A stretch of DNA of 64,000 nt from Paucibacter sp. DJ2R-2 (GTDB lineage: Bacteria; Pseudomonadota; Gammaproteobacteria; Burkholderiales; Burkholderiaceae_C), in assembly GCF_025717675.1 (NCBI RefSeq), contig NZ_JAJIRT010000004.1, positions 394,445-458,444 of the forward strand, read 5' to 3'. Under the pieces are notes generated by a model, which worked only from the letters and a program-made list of their open reading frames with translations, searched no databases and was not told the DNA's origin. Positions 38,294 to 47,393 of this stretch are shown here, piece by piece (positions within the stretch are counted from its first letter, which is position 1; each line of letters opens with the position of its first letter). Position numbers and translations under genes: made by a program.

Positions 38294-38588
38294 ATGGGCA
38301 CTCTGGGAGCCGATGAAGTGAATACGGCCGTTGATTCGTTGCGGAAATTTTTCCAGGCGAGCGGTGCGTTGCTGTTCAGCCACCGCACCGCCAATGCCGC
38401 CTACCTTGACCTTGACCGCGCTTTCCAATGCACTGGCATAACAAGTTCTTGGCGCGGCTAATTGCATGCCATCCTTACAGAAGTTTGGGCTTCTCGTCCG
38501 CCAAGGCGAGGTCCCGTTACCAGCCTTGGCTTGAGATCGTCGAGTCACACTGCGCCGCAAATGCGGCCCGCTACTCCTAGAAGATGCA
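38294..38588. other. Intergenic region, no gene seen
   Basis: 295 bases between the GHKL gene and the next small gene. Open frames are present on the minus strand but have no recognisable content; no terminator or tRNA was seen. Confidence 0.4.
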
Positions 38589-39092
38589 ATGGACGTTCTG
38601 TACTACTGGAAAGACTACGAGTCTGACATTCGCCAAGGCCGCATCGGCTACTTCCGATCTTCCAAGGACAAGCTCGACGAGCTGCAACAGCGATCCCCGG
38701 ATGACATCTGGGTGGTGAAGACGCCACGCGGGAGCAAAGGGCAACTGCAGTTGTTGGGGCGCCTGGCTTGGGCGGACTCGCCAACGACGAAAGTTCTGGC
38801 GGCTCCTGGCGACAGCCTGATCCACTACCAGCCGGACCATCCGCGGTCTGTGTGGTTCGACGAGGGGCTTGCGCTGCAGCACCTTGACGAGGTAACGGCT
38901 TGGTTGCGCGCTCACCAACCCAGCAGCGTTCGAGCCAACTTCCAGGGGGCCAACGGCCAGTTGGCCATCGAGCAATCAGCGTCGTTGGAACTAAGGAGAC
39001 TGACCGCCCGATGGCCCAGCCTGCCATTCAAGGATGCCGTGAGTAATAAAAAGTTTGCGGATTCCGCAAACAATTTTCCGCAATCCTCATGA
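38589..39092 (+). CDS. Hypothetical protein, possibly PUA/EVE-like
   Basis: 167 aa, soluble, no signal peptide. The stretch DDIWVVKTPRGSKGQLQLLG followed by RLAW resembles the strand pattern of PUA/ASCH/EVE folds that read modified nucleic-acid bases, but the match is weak. Such domains are frequent next to restriction systems. Function unknown. Confidence 0.6.
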   Translation: MDVLYYWKDYESDIRQGRIGYFRSSKDKLDELQQRSPDDIWVVKTPRGSKGQLQLLGRLAWADSPTTKVLAAPGDSLIHYQPDHPRSVWFDEGLALQHLDEVTAWLRAHQPSSVRANFQGANGQLAIEQSASLELRRLTARWPSLPFKDAVSNKKFADSANNFPQSS

Positions 39093-39194
39093 GGCCTGCT
39101 TGTAAGTCATTGATTTATTTAGGACAAGGACGACTCCTTGCTCTGGCACGGCATTCGCAATATGTCGAGTGTCAGCCAACCTTGGAGTCTCCCC

Positions 39195-39536
39195 ATGAGC
39201 CAGCGCCTAAAAGAGAACCAGCTACTTGATCGCAAGCCCGAAATGAGCAGTCACGCAGAGATCAGGATGCAACAACGTGGAATTCAACGGACCGACATCG
39301 AACTGGCGATTCAGTACGGCAGGCGCATCCATGCCAAGGGGCTCACCTACTACGTGATCGGGCGCAAAGAAGTCAAGCTACTGGCCCAACAGGGGCAGAA
39401 CATCTCGGGCCTCTCGGGCTTGCAGGTTCTGGTTCAAGAGGAACTGGTGGTCACCACCTATCGCAACACCGATTTCCATGCCATTCGCACCACGGTGCGG
39501 GACAAGCGCCGCATGCGGTTGCGGCACCGGCACTGA
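39195..39536 (+). CDS. DUF4258-family protein
   Basis: 113 aa. The conserved core SSHAEIRMQQRGIQRTDIEL and the following GRRIHAKGLTYYVIG are typical of the small DUF4258 family, which has similarity to toxin-like folds and often sits in accessory DNA. Function unknown. The start ATG was chosen inside a longer open frame. It lies about 100 bases before the vWA gene. Confidence 0.7.
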   Translation: MSQRLKENQLLDRKPEMSSHAEIRMQQRGIQRTDIELAIQYGRRIHAKGLTYYVIGRKEVKLLAQQGQNISGLSGLQVLVQEELVVTTYRNTDFHAIRTTVRDKRRMRLRHRH

Positions 39537-39639
39537 CGCTTCCGCAAGCACTGGACGAGGGGCATTTCTGCCGGGCAAACATCAGAGCCCGAGATGCGTA
39601 TTGATCCGAATTCGAGACATCCAACAGGGGATTAAAGAC

Positions 39640-40419
39640 ATGGGTTTTGCAAGCTACGACGAAGACATACAGAGCCGCTTCTTTCAAGCAACTCGCATCA
39701 GGGAAAAGGAACACGAGGCCATGAAAAACGAACCTGCAACCGCCACCAAACTGAAAGCTTTTGCTGCCCCGCAACCGCGGCCGCTTCCCATCATCGTGCT
39801 GGCTGACACCAGTGGCAGCATGGCCGAGAACGGCAAGATCGACGCCCTCAACGTCGCCCTCGGCCAGATGATCAAGAGCTTCGCGCAAGAGTCACGACTG
39901 CGTGCCGAGATCCAGGTCGGGCTCATCACCTTTGGTGGACGGGAGGCGCAGCAATACCTGCCTTTGGTGGCTGCGCAGCGCATCGAGGGCATGCAGGCGC
40001 TTCAGGCCTCAGGCGCTACGCCCATGGGATCGGCGTTCACATTGGCGCGCACACTGCTGGAGGACAAGGTCTTGGTGCCCTCGCGAGCCTACCGCCCTGT
40101 GGTGGTGCTGGTGTCTGACGGCGAACCAAACGACGACTGGGAAGCGCAGCTGGAGGCACTCAAGACTTGCGAGCGCGGTAGCAAGGCCTCGCGGTTTGCC
40201 CTAGCCATTGGCGCAGATGCCGATCGGGACATGCTGGCGCGCTTTGCCAATGACCGTGAGGCGCCTGTATTTGAGGCTCATGAAGTGCGCGACATCGTGC
40301 GCTTTTTCCGCGCAGTGACCATGAGCGTGGTGGCTCGCTCATCCAGCGCCACACCAGACCAGCCCGTCGGACTGGAGCTGGACGCGGCGCTGGATGACCT
40401 CGATCTGGACGCACTGTAA
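39640..40419 (+). CDS. TerY-like vWA protein (first gene of the seven-gene operon)
   Basis: 259 aa (or about 232 aa if the ATG at 39721 is used; both have a ribosome site). It is mostly a von Willebrand A domain with an intact metal-ion-dependent adhesion site: DTSGSMAENGK, the Thr in SGATPMGSAF and Asp in VSDGEPND. TerY-like vWA proteins bind partner proteins through the metal site. The stop is immediately followed by the PP2C start, showing tight coupling. Confidence 0.88.
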   Translation: MGFASYDEDIQSRFFQATRIREKEHEAMKNEPATATKLKAFAAPQPRPLPIIVLADTSGSMAENGKIDALNVALGQMIKSFAQESRLRAEIQVGLITFGGREAQQYLPLVAAQRIEGMQALQASGATPMGSAFTLARTLLEDKVLVPSRAYRPVVVLVSDGEPNDDWEAQLEALKTCERGSKASRFALAIGADADRDMLARFANDREAPVFEAHEVRDIVRFFRAVTMSVVARSSSATPDQPVGLELDAALDDLDLDAL

Positions 40420-41157
40420 TTGGCAACGAGAGCGACGACGCTGCGAGCAGCTGGGGCCTGCGTGACAGGGCCCGCGCATCGCGCTCAGGGTACCCAGGGT
40501 CAGGATGCGCTGCAGTTGCGCGGATGGCGCGGCGGCTGGATCGCTGCGGTGGCCGATGGCCTGGGCTCGCGTGCGCACAGCGCCACAGGCGCGCGTCTGG
40601 CGGTGAAGGTGGCCCAGCAGGTAGCAAGAGATTGGCCTGCTCGGAGCTGGCTTGAGGTGTCGGCGCGCGAGGTTGCGACAGACATCTATCGTCGCTGGCT
40701 GGCAGCAGTGCCATGGGCTGACAAGGGACTCGCGGCTACCACCCTGCTGCTGGTGGTCTGCGACGCCGCAGGGCGTGCACGCACTTGGCAGATTGGTGAC
40801 GGTCTGGTGCTGCTGTGTACGCAAGGCATGGCTCAGCCTTTGACCCCCGCGCGAGATGGCTTCGGCAATCAGACGCGCGCCCTAGGCGTGGACCGGGCCT
40901 GGGCAGCCTGGCACACGGCTGACTTCGCGCTGAAGGAACCGGGCGACATGGTGCTGCTGATGACGGATGGCGTGGCCGACGACCTTTTGCCAAATGCCCT
41001 TGGCGGTTTCGCCAGCGCAGTGCGTCGAGACTTGGCGTGCAGAAGCCGGCGCGGGGGGCGGCGATGGCTGAACCACGAACTTACCCACTGGGCGACGCCG
41101 CTTCATGGCGATGACAAGACGCTGGCAGCGGTGTTCAAGGAAGAGAGATGCGGATGA
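40420..41157 (+). CDS. PP2C-type serine/threonine phosphatase
   Basis: 245 aa. Metal-binding motifs of PP2C are present: AVADGLGSRAHS, LMTDGVADDL and the late GDDKTLAAV. It should remove phosphate from proteins phosphorylated by the kinase encoded next. The start is TTG directly after the vWA stop codon, and no better start was seen; the stop overlaps the kinase gene. Confidence 0.88.
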   Translation: MATRATTLRAAGACVTGPAHRAQGTQGQDALQLRGWRGGWIAAVADGLGSRAHSATGARLAVKVAQQVARDWPARSWLEVSAREVATDIYRRWLAAVPWADKGLAATTLLLVVCDAAGRARTWQIGDGLVLLCTQGMAQPLTPARDGFGNQTRALGVDRAWAAWHTADFALKEPGDMVLLMTDGVADDLLPNALGGFASAVRRDLACRSRRGGRRWLNHELTHWATPLHGDDKTLAAVFKEERCG

Positions 41158-42575
41158 CGGACAAGACAGAGACGGCTGCGCGCAAGAAGAAGCAGTTTGT
41201 GGTGGATGAGCAAGGTACTCAGCACGAACTGGGACTGAAGTTGGCCGAGGGCGGCGAGGGGATCGTGCTGCGCATTGCCGGAGATGCGAGACGCCTTGTG
41301 AAGGTCAGCCGCTGGCCCGATGCCGACGAGCGTACACAGCGCTGGCGCCGGCGCATCGAATCCGTTCGCCGGATGCCCATCTTGGAGAACCGATTGCCGA
41401 TCGCCATGCCACAGACGCTGATCATCAAGCCGCGCGCGGGCTATGTGATGGAGTTGATGGATGGGCTGATCCCACTTGAGGAATTGCTGAGCCAGGCTCA
41501 CGAGGCGTTTCTGAAAGACCAGGGAGCTGCCGGTTATGTCGCCTCAGGCGGACTGGGTCGTCGACTGCGGTTGTTGGCGCGACTGGCCCGTGTGCTGGCC
41601 CAGTTGCATGGACTTGCTATTGCCCACGGTGACCTGTCGCCACGGAATGTGTTTGTCTCCAGTTCGCCGGAGCATTCACAGGTTTGGCTCATTGACTGCG
41701 ATAACTTGAGCTACGCGGTACGCGACAGCAACTTGCAGCTCTACACGCCAGACTACGGTGCGCCGGAGATCCTTCGCCGCGACGCTGGCATCAGCACCTA
41801 CACCGACATCTGGAGTTTTGCGGTGATGGCGTTCCAGTTGTTGACGCTGCTGCATCCATTCAAGAGCGGTGAGCAAGTAGACAGCGACAGCGAACTGGAG
41901 GAGCCAGCGCTGCGCGGTGAACTGCCCTGGGTCGACCATCCTGAAGACGACAGCAACCGCGCCATCTGTGGCATGGCACGGGAGTTGGTATGCACGCCCG
42001 CCTTACAAGCGCTGTTCGACCGCTGCTTCCGGGGCGGCTTGCAACGGCCCGAAGCACGTCCCGTGATGGCGGAGTGGGCCGAGGCGTTGGAAGCCGCCGC
42101 AGCACTGCAGGTGACGTGCAGCGAAGCCGCTGAGGGTTGCGGCAGCACCTTCATCTGGAATGCCGGTCTGGAGTGCCCGTTCTGCGGCACCGTGCACCCG
42201 GCCAGCTCCGTACTGCGTATGAAGCACGAGCTCTTTGCTCCGCTGCAAGAGCTGGGAGAAGAGGCCCGCCCTGCGGACTGCTGGATTCCGACGTCACATG
42301 AGCAAGTTGTTGGCTCGCAAATGACCGAACTTCGCAGCTCGCCGCCGGGTTCAGCCACCTACTTGGAAAGCGGGGTGGTGGCATCGCTTTGGATCGATGG
42401 CAACACTTTGGTGGTGCGCCCTACTGGTGAGCGGGGCCTATGGATATTGCACCAGGGAAGCAAGCAACTGATGCCGGTGGAGCGGCGGCTTTCGCTTGAG
42501 CGTCAGGGGATTTGGCACAAGCTGCTCCTTGGCAAGTGTGACCAGATGCATGGCGCCTGGCGTTTCAAGTGGTGA
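41148..42575 (+). CDS. Serine/threonine protein kinase with zinc ribbon
   Basis: 475 aa. Kinase motifs: glycine-rich loop and Lys (EGIVLRIAG ... LVKVSRW), catalytic loop HGDLSPRNVFV and metal Asp in LIDCDNLSY (a DFG variant). After the kinase domain comes a zinc ribbon (CSEAAEGCGS and CPFCG) and a C-terminal beta-rich domain. With the vWA and PP2C genes it forms the TerY-type phosphorylation triad that comparative genomics has linked to Ter and DNA-processing loci. The target may be the helicase or AAA+ proteins downstream. Confidence 0.88.
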   Translation: MRMTDKTETAARKKKQFVVDEQGTQHELGLKLAEGGEGIVLRIAGDARRLVKVSRWPDADERTQRWRRRIESVRRMPILENRLPIAMPQTLIIKPRAGYVMELMDGLIPLEELLSQAHEAFLKDQGAAGYVASGGLGRRLRLLARLARVLAQLHGLAIAHGDLSPRNVFVSSSPEHSQVWLIDCDNLSYAVRDSNLQLYTPDYGAPEILRRDAGISTYTDIWSFAVMAFQLLTLLHPFKSGEQVDSDSELEEPALRGELPWVDHPEDDSNRAICGMARELVCTPALQALFDRCFRGGLQRPEARPVMAEWAEALEAAAALQVTCSEAAEGCGSTFIWNAGLECPFCGTVHPASSVLRMKHELFAPLQELGEEARPADCWIPTSHEQVVGSQMTELRSSPPGSATYLESGVVASLWIDGNTLVVRPTGERGLWILHQGSKQLMPVERRLSLERQGIWHKLLLGKCDQMHGAWRFKW

Positions 42576-42587
42576 GGAAGCACTGAA

Positions 42588-45500
42588 ATGAAACTGCATG
42601 AATCGCCACTGCTGGGCAAAGACTTGCTGGCAGCACGCGTGGTCAGCCGCGCATTCGACCCGAGTGAATGGCAGCCCGGCCTTGAGGCCGTGCTGCGACT
42701 GCGCGGAGAGGATTTTCTCTTGCGTCAGGAAGAGCAGGTTGCCACGCTGGAGCCCGCTGCAGATTCACGTTCGCTGGAATTCCTGGCTCAAAACCAGGAT
42801 GCACTTTGGCTGCTGGCCCGCATCAAGTCGGACCGGGTGTGGCTGCAATGCCTTGCACCGATGCAACGCTACACCGCGGAGGGCGAACTGGTGCTGGGTG
42901 TTGACCAGCGTGTGGCCGACCAATTGCACCAGATCAAGTTGATCGCTCGCCCTGAGGTCGCTGACGCCGTCACATGGTTGGCGGACGAGTTCCTATGCCC
43001 GACCGAAGCCGGGGCTCCTACACGGGCTTTCATGACACATCACGTCCGTATGGACCGGCAACAAATGCAGCTCATCGGCCGCCACCATGTGGTGGACCTT
43101 AGGCGCGACGATGGGCAGGCACTGCTGGTAGAGCGCGTCTCGCGTCGCCAACGCACGGCACTCCAAGCTTTTGTGCTCGTGGAAGGCGACGTGCAATTCG
43201 CCGATGTTCTGCAAGGGATCCACGCTCAGGATGACGGAGAGCGGGCAGCGATGGATGCGGCCTTGACCGGCTTCAACACTTACCTGGAGCTTTGGAAACT
43301 CTACGGCCAGAAAGAATGGGAGCGCGATGTGCAGCGCGCCGCCAATTTGGGGGCATTGCGCTACAGCGGCTGTGAGCCCGCCAGCGATGAAGGGGGCGGC
43401 TGGAGGTTGCAAGCGCAGCCGGAAGCGCTGCTGACCTTCAAGAAGCGTTGGCAGGAACTTTGCACCCAAGACGACCAGTTGGAGGTCGACGAGGACTCGC
43501 CGGCCTGGGACAGCGAACTCTACACAGACCTTGGGCAGCGCGACAAGCGCCGCTTGTTCCGCGGCCGCCCTCGTTGGGACCACGGACGTCTGGTACTCGA
43601 GGGGGATGGCAACGTTCAACCCAGGGAGTCCGGCTTCGTCTTCCTGTCATTGGCAGGCAACCGCACGCAGCAGGAGCGGCGATGGCGTGCTCGGCAGAGC
43701 ATTGAGGCCGGACTGGGTGTGAAGTCCTTGCGCATGCTGCTGCAGGACTTGCCCACGCCCACGGTGCGCCCCTCGGGGCTGCCTGCGCTCACTCCCTATG
43801 CGCGCCAGAGCTTTAAAGGCGGCAGCCCCACGCCGCGCCAGAAAGAGGCGCTGGAGGTTGCCCTGAATACACCGGACGTGGCGCTGGTCATCGGGCCGCC
43901 TGGCACGGGCAAGACCCAAGTCATCGCAGCACTAGAGCGACGCTTGGCGGAGCTCGGCGAAGGCGGCTCGCTGGCGCACCAGGTCTTGGTCTCGAGCTTC
44001 CAGCATGACGCGGTGGAGAACGCGCTGGAGCGCACCAATGTGCTTGGATTGCCGGCGGTGAAGATAGGCGGCTCCAACCGACGCGAAGGCACAGACCCTG
44101 TGGAGCAGTGGCGCAAAGTGCGGCTGCAGCAACTCGATGCGCGCCTGGTGGGCATGGAGCAAGACGAACCGGTACAGCCGCTGCTGCGCCGCTTCAGTGG
44201 ACTCCTCAACCGCCTTCTGGTTCTGGGTGCGCCACCCGCAAAACATTCCGCTCTGTTCCAGGAGCTTGATGAGCTGCTGGCAGCGCTGAAGGATGGGGCA
44301 CGCATCCAGCCAAGTTCGCGCTGGCAGACCGAATGGGAAGCCTACCGAGTAGAGGGGTGTGAGCCGGGTGCCACGAAAGGTATGGAGCTTGCTGCCGATC
44401 GGAGGCTGCAGCTGACGCGTGCAGTGCGTTCGTTGCGGACGCAAGTTTGCTCCTTCGAGGACGACGGCCCACGGCAGGCGCGCCGCGTCCTGGGCTTGCT
44501 GCTGGATGTACCCGGAATGCTGGATGCGGCAGACAAGGCACTGCTTCGCGAGACCGCCATTCAGACAGGGGTTCCCACAACAATCTCGGAACTCGCGGCA
44601 CTGCGTGACCGGCTGCTCGACCGCCTGCGCCCAGACCCCAGGCCAGCAGCCATGAGAGATCGCCTCGATGAGCAGGCCCAGGCCTTGCTGCTGCAACTGA
44701 GACGTGAACTGGCCGACAAGGTCGCTGCGGGCAGGCACGGACGCTTCGGCGTGCTGGAGCGCTACCGCGATGCCTTTGCCGCACATCCCAGTTGGATCCA
44801 ACGAGCTGTTGAGAACTACAGCAGCATCGTCGGCGCAACCTGCCAGCAGGCCGCCAGCATGCCCATGAGTCGGCTCAAAAACGTCGTGGCAGATGCGCCG
44901 GGAGGGATCCAGTTTGACAGCGTCATCATCGACGAGGCAGCGCGTGCCAATCCGCTGGATCTTTTCGTGCCGATGGCCATGGCACGGCGGCGCATTGTGC
45001 TGGTGGGCGACCACAGGCAGTTGCCTCACCTGCTGGATGCCGAAATCGAGGAGGAGATTCGCGCCGAGCGCGGCGACCAGGCCGACAGCGATACCTATCG
45101 CAGCAGTCTGTTTGAGCGGTTGTGGCGGCAGCTCAAACGGCGGGAGCAAAGCGACGGCTATCCGCGAGTGGTGATGCTCGACACTCAGTTCCGCATGCAT
45201 CCGCGGCTCGGTGACTTTGTCAGCCGGCACTTCTACGAGGCAGCTGGTCTGGGAAGAGTTCAATCAGGCCGCAAGGCAGAGGACTTCACCTTGCAAGTGC
45301 CCGGCTATGGCGACGCTGTGAGCGCATGGCTGGATGTGCCAGCTGCGCAAGGCGGAGACGAGCGTAGCGGCACCAGTCGCCATCGTCCGGCCGAAGCGCG
45401 ACGTGTGGCCACTGAAGTGAAGCGGATTCTGGATGTACTGCCTGATGAGGCAAGCGTCGGCGTCATTACGTTCTACGCCGCTCAACGCGATGCCATCTTC

Positions 45501-45911
45501 GAGGCCTTGGCAAGATTGGACCTGGCAGAGCGAAGTGAATCCGGCTGGAGAGTGCGGCCGGAACACGCATCCAATGCAAGCTGCGCGGAGCGGCTGCGCA
45601 TTGGCACCGTCGACGCTTTCCAAGGCAAGGAGTTCGACGTGGTGCTGCTATCCGTTGTGCGTAGCAACGCCTCACCGCTAGGCCTTCCCGATGGCGACAA
45701 CGATGCTGAGTGGGAAAAAGCGGCCAGTCGCCGCTACGGGCACCTGCGTTCATCGAATCGCCTCAACGTGGCGATGAGCCGCCAGCGCCGGCTGCTGCTG
45801 GCCGTCGGCGACCGCGCCATGTTCGATGGTGAGGCTGCACAAGCAGCCGTACCCGAGATGTGCGCGCTCATGGACCTTTGCCTTGAGGAGGTGCGCCATG
45901 TCGCTGCCTGA
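42588..45911 (+). CDS. UPF1-like superfamily 1 DNA/RNA helicase
   Basis: 1107 aa. All SF1B motifs can be read in the second half: Walker A VIGPPGTGKTQVIAAL, motif II IIDEAARANPLD, motif III LVGDHRQLPHLL, motif IV-like TQFRMHPRLGD, motif V TVDAFQGKEFDVVLLS and motif VI LNVAMSRQRRLL. The first 400 residues have no recognised domain and include a basic DNA-binding-like part. It follows the kinase by 12 bases and overlaps the next gene by 14, so it belongs to one transcription unit. Confidence 0.93.
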   Translation: MKLHESPLLGKDLLAARVVSRAFDPSEWQPGLEAVLRLRGEDFLLRQEEQVATLEPAADSRSLEFLAQNQDALWLLARIKSDRVWLQCLAPMQRYTAEGELVLGVDQRVADQLHQIKLIARPEVADAVTWLADEFLCPTEAGAPTRAFMTHHVRMDRQQMQLIGRHHVVDLRRDDGQALLVERVSRRQRTALQAFVLVEGDVQFADVLQGIHAQDDGERAAMDAALTGFNTYLELWKLYGQKEWERDVQRAANLGALRYSGCEPASDEGGGWRLQAQPEALLTFKKRWQELCTQDDQLEVDEDSPAWDSELYTDLGQRDKRRLFRGRPRWDHGRLVLEGDGNVQPRESGFVFLSLAGNRTQQERRWRARQSIEAGLGVKSLRMLLQDLPTPTVRPSGLPALTPYARQSFKGGSPTPRQKEALEVALNTPDVALVIGPPGTGKTQVIAALERRLAELGEGGSLAHQVLVSSFQHDAVENALERTNVLGLPAVKIGGSNRREGTDPVEQWRKVRLQQLDARLVGMEQDEPVQPLLRRFSGLLNRLLVLGAPPAKHSALFQELDELLAALKDGARIQPSSRWQTEWEAYRVEGCEPGATKGMELAADRRLQLTRAVRSLRTQVCSFEDDGPRQARRVLGLLLDVPGMLDAADKALLRETAIQTGVPTTISELAALRDRLLDRLRPDPRPAAMRDRLDEQAQALLLQLRRELADKVAAGRHGRFGVLERYRDAFAAHPSWIQRAVENYSSIVGATCQQAASMPMSRLKNVVADAPGGIQFDSVIIDEAARANPLDLFVPMAMARRRIVLVGDHRQLPHLLDAEIEEEIRAERGDQADSDTYRSSLFERLWRQLKRREQSDGYPRVVMLDTQFRMHPRLGDFVSRHFYEAAGLGRVQSGRKAEDFTLQVPGYGDAVSAWLDVPAAQGGDERSGTSRHRPAEARRVATEVKRILDVLPDEASVGVITFYAAQRDAIFEALARLDLAERSESGWRVRPEHASNASCAERLRIGTVDAFQGKEFDVVLLSVVRSNASPLGLPDGDNDAEWEKAASRRYGHLRSSNRLNVAMSRQRRLLLAVGDRAMFDGEAAQAAVPEMCALMDLCLEEVRHVAA

Positions 45912-47388
45912 GCGCTATTTGCGGTGGGACGAGCGCTTCCGCAGGCGAGGCCGTACTCTGGCTTTGCTGTGGCCTGTGAAGGTGTGGACGGTGCTGGCGC
46001 CCGAAGCTCAATTGCGCCTCAACGTGTTCCAGGAGGGGATCCTCGGCCTGTTGCACGCCGGAGTCCGAGATCGCATGCAGGTTGCCCAGATGCTGGAGCT
46101 CGATCCGGACCTGGTGGCCTATGTCCTGGCTCAGGAACTGGAGCCCTTTGGCTTCGTGGACCACGCGGGACGGGTGACCCCCGAAGGGCAACGGATGCTG
46201 ACCGGCGAGGCTGGGCGCGCGCCGCGACTGTCGCAGCAGTACGCTTTCCAGGATGCCTGGTCCGGAAACTGGTTGCCGCGCGTGAGTCGTGAATTGCCTG
46301 AGATCCTGCCACGTGATGGCAGCCTAACGGAATCCCCGCAGTTTTCGTTCGACCGCGACAGCGGCAAGCAGTTGAAGCCTTTCGTGCTGCAAGCGCCGCG
46401 ACATGACAAGCATGGACAGGCTGACCGCCACGCATTGCTGCAGGCGTGGCGACTGTGTGAGCGCGCGCGCGCTCGTGCCGCACAGGGGGATGGCGGTCAG
46501 CTGGCGGATCTGGGGAGCGAGGATATTGAGTTGCTGGGCGACGAGCCGATGCCGGCCTGGGTCTGGTGCGACATCTATGTCAACGAGGGCGACCCACAAC
46601 CCTGGCTGGTGAGCGATCCATGGCAGCTAACGCCGGCGGCACGCTGGCTGCGAGAGTTGCTTCAGGCCCGTCTGCACGAGTTGCCAATGCTGGCACAACG
46701 CATTGTCCGCCTCTTGCCGGACGATGGAACGCAGTGCGATTCACCAGCACAGTGGCTACAGCACCTGGAGCATCGGACAGAGCTTGAGTTGGTGGGCATG
46801 CCGCACCTGCATCACCCCGGTAACGCGCTGATGCGGGAACACATGGGCCGTGTGCTGCGCCTGCGCGAACGACTCGAGCAGCAAAGGCAAGGGGATGGCC
46901 GGCTGCAGCCAGAAGATTTGTCTGCCCTGACTCAGGAAAGCGCATCCCTCCTGGAGGCGACTGTGATGCGCTTGCTCGAGCGCTGGCCCTGGCCCGCAGA
47001 TGCCGCGCCTCCGCACTGGAGCGGCCGCGCCCAGGCTGGGGAACTGTTGCGGCAGCTTCCGCTGCCGCAGAGGATTGAGGCCGGACCCATCGGCGTGCTC
47101 AGCGGACAAGGGTCCAGGCAGGTGCAGCACGCCTTGCAACTAGACGGTAGTGCATTCAAGGCGTTGCTGTTTGCAGCACTGCTTTGTACGGGTCGCCATG
47201 CAGACCACCCGATGCGGCGCCTGCCTGCTGGAAGCCTGCAATGGGAACGCTTGCTGGCGTTGGTCGACACGCGAAATAAAGGGAGCCATGCGAGCGGAAA
47301 CCGCCTGCATGGCAACGATGTGCTTGAGATGGCGAGCTTTGCCATCGCATGGCATAGACAGTTCGAACCTTGGTTCAGGGAGGAGTAA
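45898..47388 (+). CDS. Unknown protein with C-terminal HEPN-type motif
   Basis: 496 aa. The first 130 residues contain a winged-helix-like region (DRMQVAQMLELDPDLVAYVL) and the middle is unassigned. Near the C-terminus, DTRNKGSHASGN follows a helix and precedes another helix, the layout of HEPN domains whose R-x4-H motif forms an RNase site (R-N-K-G-S-H here). No family name is known to me. It is translated from the helicase message (overlap of 14 bases), and the AAA+ gene follows after 5 bases, so it is likely an essential part of the same complex. Confidence 0.72.
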   Translation: MSLPERYLRWDERFRRRGRTLALLWPVKVWTVLAPEAQLRLNVFQEGILGLLHAGVRDRMQVAQMLELDPDLVAYVLAQELEPFGFVDHAGRVTPEGQRMLTGEAGRAPRLSQQYAFQDAWSGNWLPRVSRELPEILPRDGSLTESPQFSFDRDSGKQLKPFVLQAPRHDKHGQADRHALLQAWRLCERARARAAQGDGGQLADLGSEDIELLGDEPMPAWVWCDIYVNEGDPQPWLVSDPWQLTPAARWLRELLQARLHELPMLAQRIVRLLPDDGTQCDSPAQWLQHLEHRTELELVGMPHLHHPGNALMREHMGRVLRLRERLEQQRQGDGRLQPEDLSALTQESASLLEATVMRLLERWPWPADAAPPHWSGRAQAGELLRQLPLPQRIEAGPIGVLSGQGSRQVQHALQLDGSAFKALLFAALLCTGRHADHPMRRLPAGSLQWERLLALVDTRNKGSHASGNRLHGNDVLEMASFAIAWHRQFEPWFREE

Positions 47389-47393
47389 ATATC

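Noticed and set aside
39640..42575. A tellurite-resistance (Ter) operon
   Set aside because: Only the TerY-like vWA, phosphatase and kinase are present; no TerB, TerC, TerD or TerZ proteins were seen.
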